A stretch of 29,807 bases of DNA, from the NCBI GenBank assembly GCA_037381085.1, contig JARRRD010000039.1, positions 1 through 29,807 on the forward strand. The letters are read 5' to 3'. The notes below the pieces were generated by a model. It saw nothing but the letters and a program-made list of their open reading frames with translations. It had not been told where the DNA came from and made no database searches. Below, one piece after another: positions 29,500 to 29,807 of this stretch (positions within the stretch are counted from its first letter, which is position 1; each line of letters opens with the position of its first letter). The stretch comes from JARRRD01 sp037381085 (GTDB lineage Bacteria > Nitrospirota > Thermodesulfovibrionia > Thermodesulfovibrionales > UBA6898). The position numbers and the translations under genes were made by a program.

Positions 29500-29807
29500 A
29501 TGGACAGCGACGACAAATCAGCCATAAGCTACGGAGAGTATCCTCATGCGGCCTTTGTGGCGGAGGCATCGCTTGTTGCGCGATTTCTCCTGTTACTGCA
29601 GCGCGGCTTCATGATCAGGACCCATGTCGGATGCAACATTCAGGACTTTCTGAGAAACGAGATGGGGGTTACCCCTGTTACCATCGAAAGAATACAGAGC
29701 GTCTTCCTTGACGGCAAGCCGGTCGACGATCTCGGGTCCGCGATGATCAGGGACGGCTCGACCCTGGCCCTTTCTGCCGCCATGCCGGGCCTGGTTGGCG
29801 CAACGAT
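29500..29807 (+). CDS. Ubiquitin-like (MoaD/ThiS-like) protein, partial at right edge
   Basis: The frame starts MDSDDKSAISYGEYPHAAFV and continues FMIRTHVGCNIQDFLRNEMG, then SVFLDGKPVDDLGSAMIRDG, STLALSAAMPGLVGAT. The IxSVFLDGKPVDDL to GSTLALSAAMPGLVG stretch has the order of a beta-grasp sulfur-carrier domain (compare 'DGDTVTLLPPVAGG'). Pterin-dependent AOR genes are often next to such proteins. The C-terminus, where a GG or G-A end would be diagnostic, is outside the window. AAGGAGGG lies 11 nt before the ATG. I call this a probable beta-grasp adaptor, not a proven one. Confidence 0.55.
   Translation, partial: MDSDDKSAISYGEYPHAAFVAEASLVARFLLLLQRGFMIRTHVGCNIQDFLRNEMGVTPVTIERIQSVFLDGKPVDDLGSAMIRDGSTLALSAAMPGLVGAT

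Overview
This window carries bacterial chromosomal DNA with dense gene packing and moderate to high GC. The content suggests a microaerophilic or facultatively anaerobic Gram-negative bacterium. It encodes two high-affinity terminal oxidases (cytochrome bd and an atypical cbb3), a flavodiiron protein, an aldehyde:ferredoxin oxidoreductase, a DsrE-like protein and several selenoproteins. A Nitrospirota or 'deltaproteobacterial' lineage is my best guess, but it is an inference from gene content only. I see no rRNA, tRNA, CRISPR array, transposase or prophage gene.

The main discovery is that UGA is read as selenocysteine in at least three genes, two of which would look truncated and one meaningless to a standard gene caller. 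(i) At 435-911 (-) a peroxiredoxin-like protein has UGA at the catalytic Cys position (motif U-I-F-C). (ii) At 1430-2275 (-) a glycine/sarcosine/betaine reductase 'selenoprotein B' family protein has the motif U-G-I-C. (iii) At 16464-16586 (+) a 40-residue peptide ends C-x-x-U-x-x-U and has an ideal Shine-Dalgarno site. Its third UGA is the likely stop, and a perfect 6-bp SECIS-like hairpin with a GGUC loop follows, then a strong intrinsic terminator. About 240 bp downstream lie a radical SAM/SPASM enzyme (16825-17877) and an overlapping isoprenylcysteine-type methyltransferase (17849-18463). I read this as a selenocysteine-containing RiPP system related to, or a variant of, the 'selenobiotic' SbtA/SbtM type.

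Layout. 1-2.8 kb (-): NifU-type Fe-S scaffold domain (partial), a small coupled ORF, Sec-peroxiredoxin, SHOCT protein, Sec-protein B family, and a PD-(D/E)XK-like protein. 3.1-4.5 kb (+): a three-repeat membrane protein and a coiled-coil protein. 4.5-7.6 kb: Nudix hydrolase (-), dienelactone hydrolase (+), then a kinase-like protein with a universal stress protein (-). 7.7-12.8 kb (-): Hsp20, Rrf2 regulator, CydB, CydA, PrmA, and a Cys-motif protein. 13.0-16.4 kb (+): YdcF-like protein, PfpI/DJ-1, DUF255 thioredoxin-domain protein. 16.4-18.5 kb (+): the selenopeptide system. 18.5-19.9 kb (+): DEAD-box helicase with a coupled leader peptide. 20.1-23.6 kb (-): the cbb3 oxidase operon ccoN-ccoO(+extra haem c domain)-small membrane protein-ccoP-like. 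23.8-26.9 kb (-): DsrE-like protein, alpha/beta hydrolase, flavodiiron protein, zinc-ribbon protein. 27.2-29.8 kb (+): HIT protein, aldehyde:ferredoxin oxidoreductase, and a ubiquitin-like (MoaD/ThiS-like) protein cut by the window end.

Taken together the genes centre on oxygen and redox management: O2 reduction (bd, cbb3, flavodiiron), peroxide and thiol chemistry (Sec-peroxiredoxin, selenoprotein B, DUF255), Fe-S assembly and sensing (NifU domain, Rrf2), and proteostasis (Hsp20, PfpI, kinase-USP). Selenium-based chemistry threads through them.
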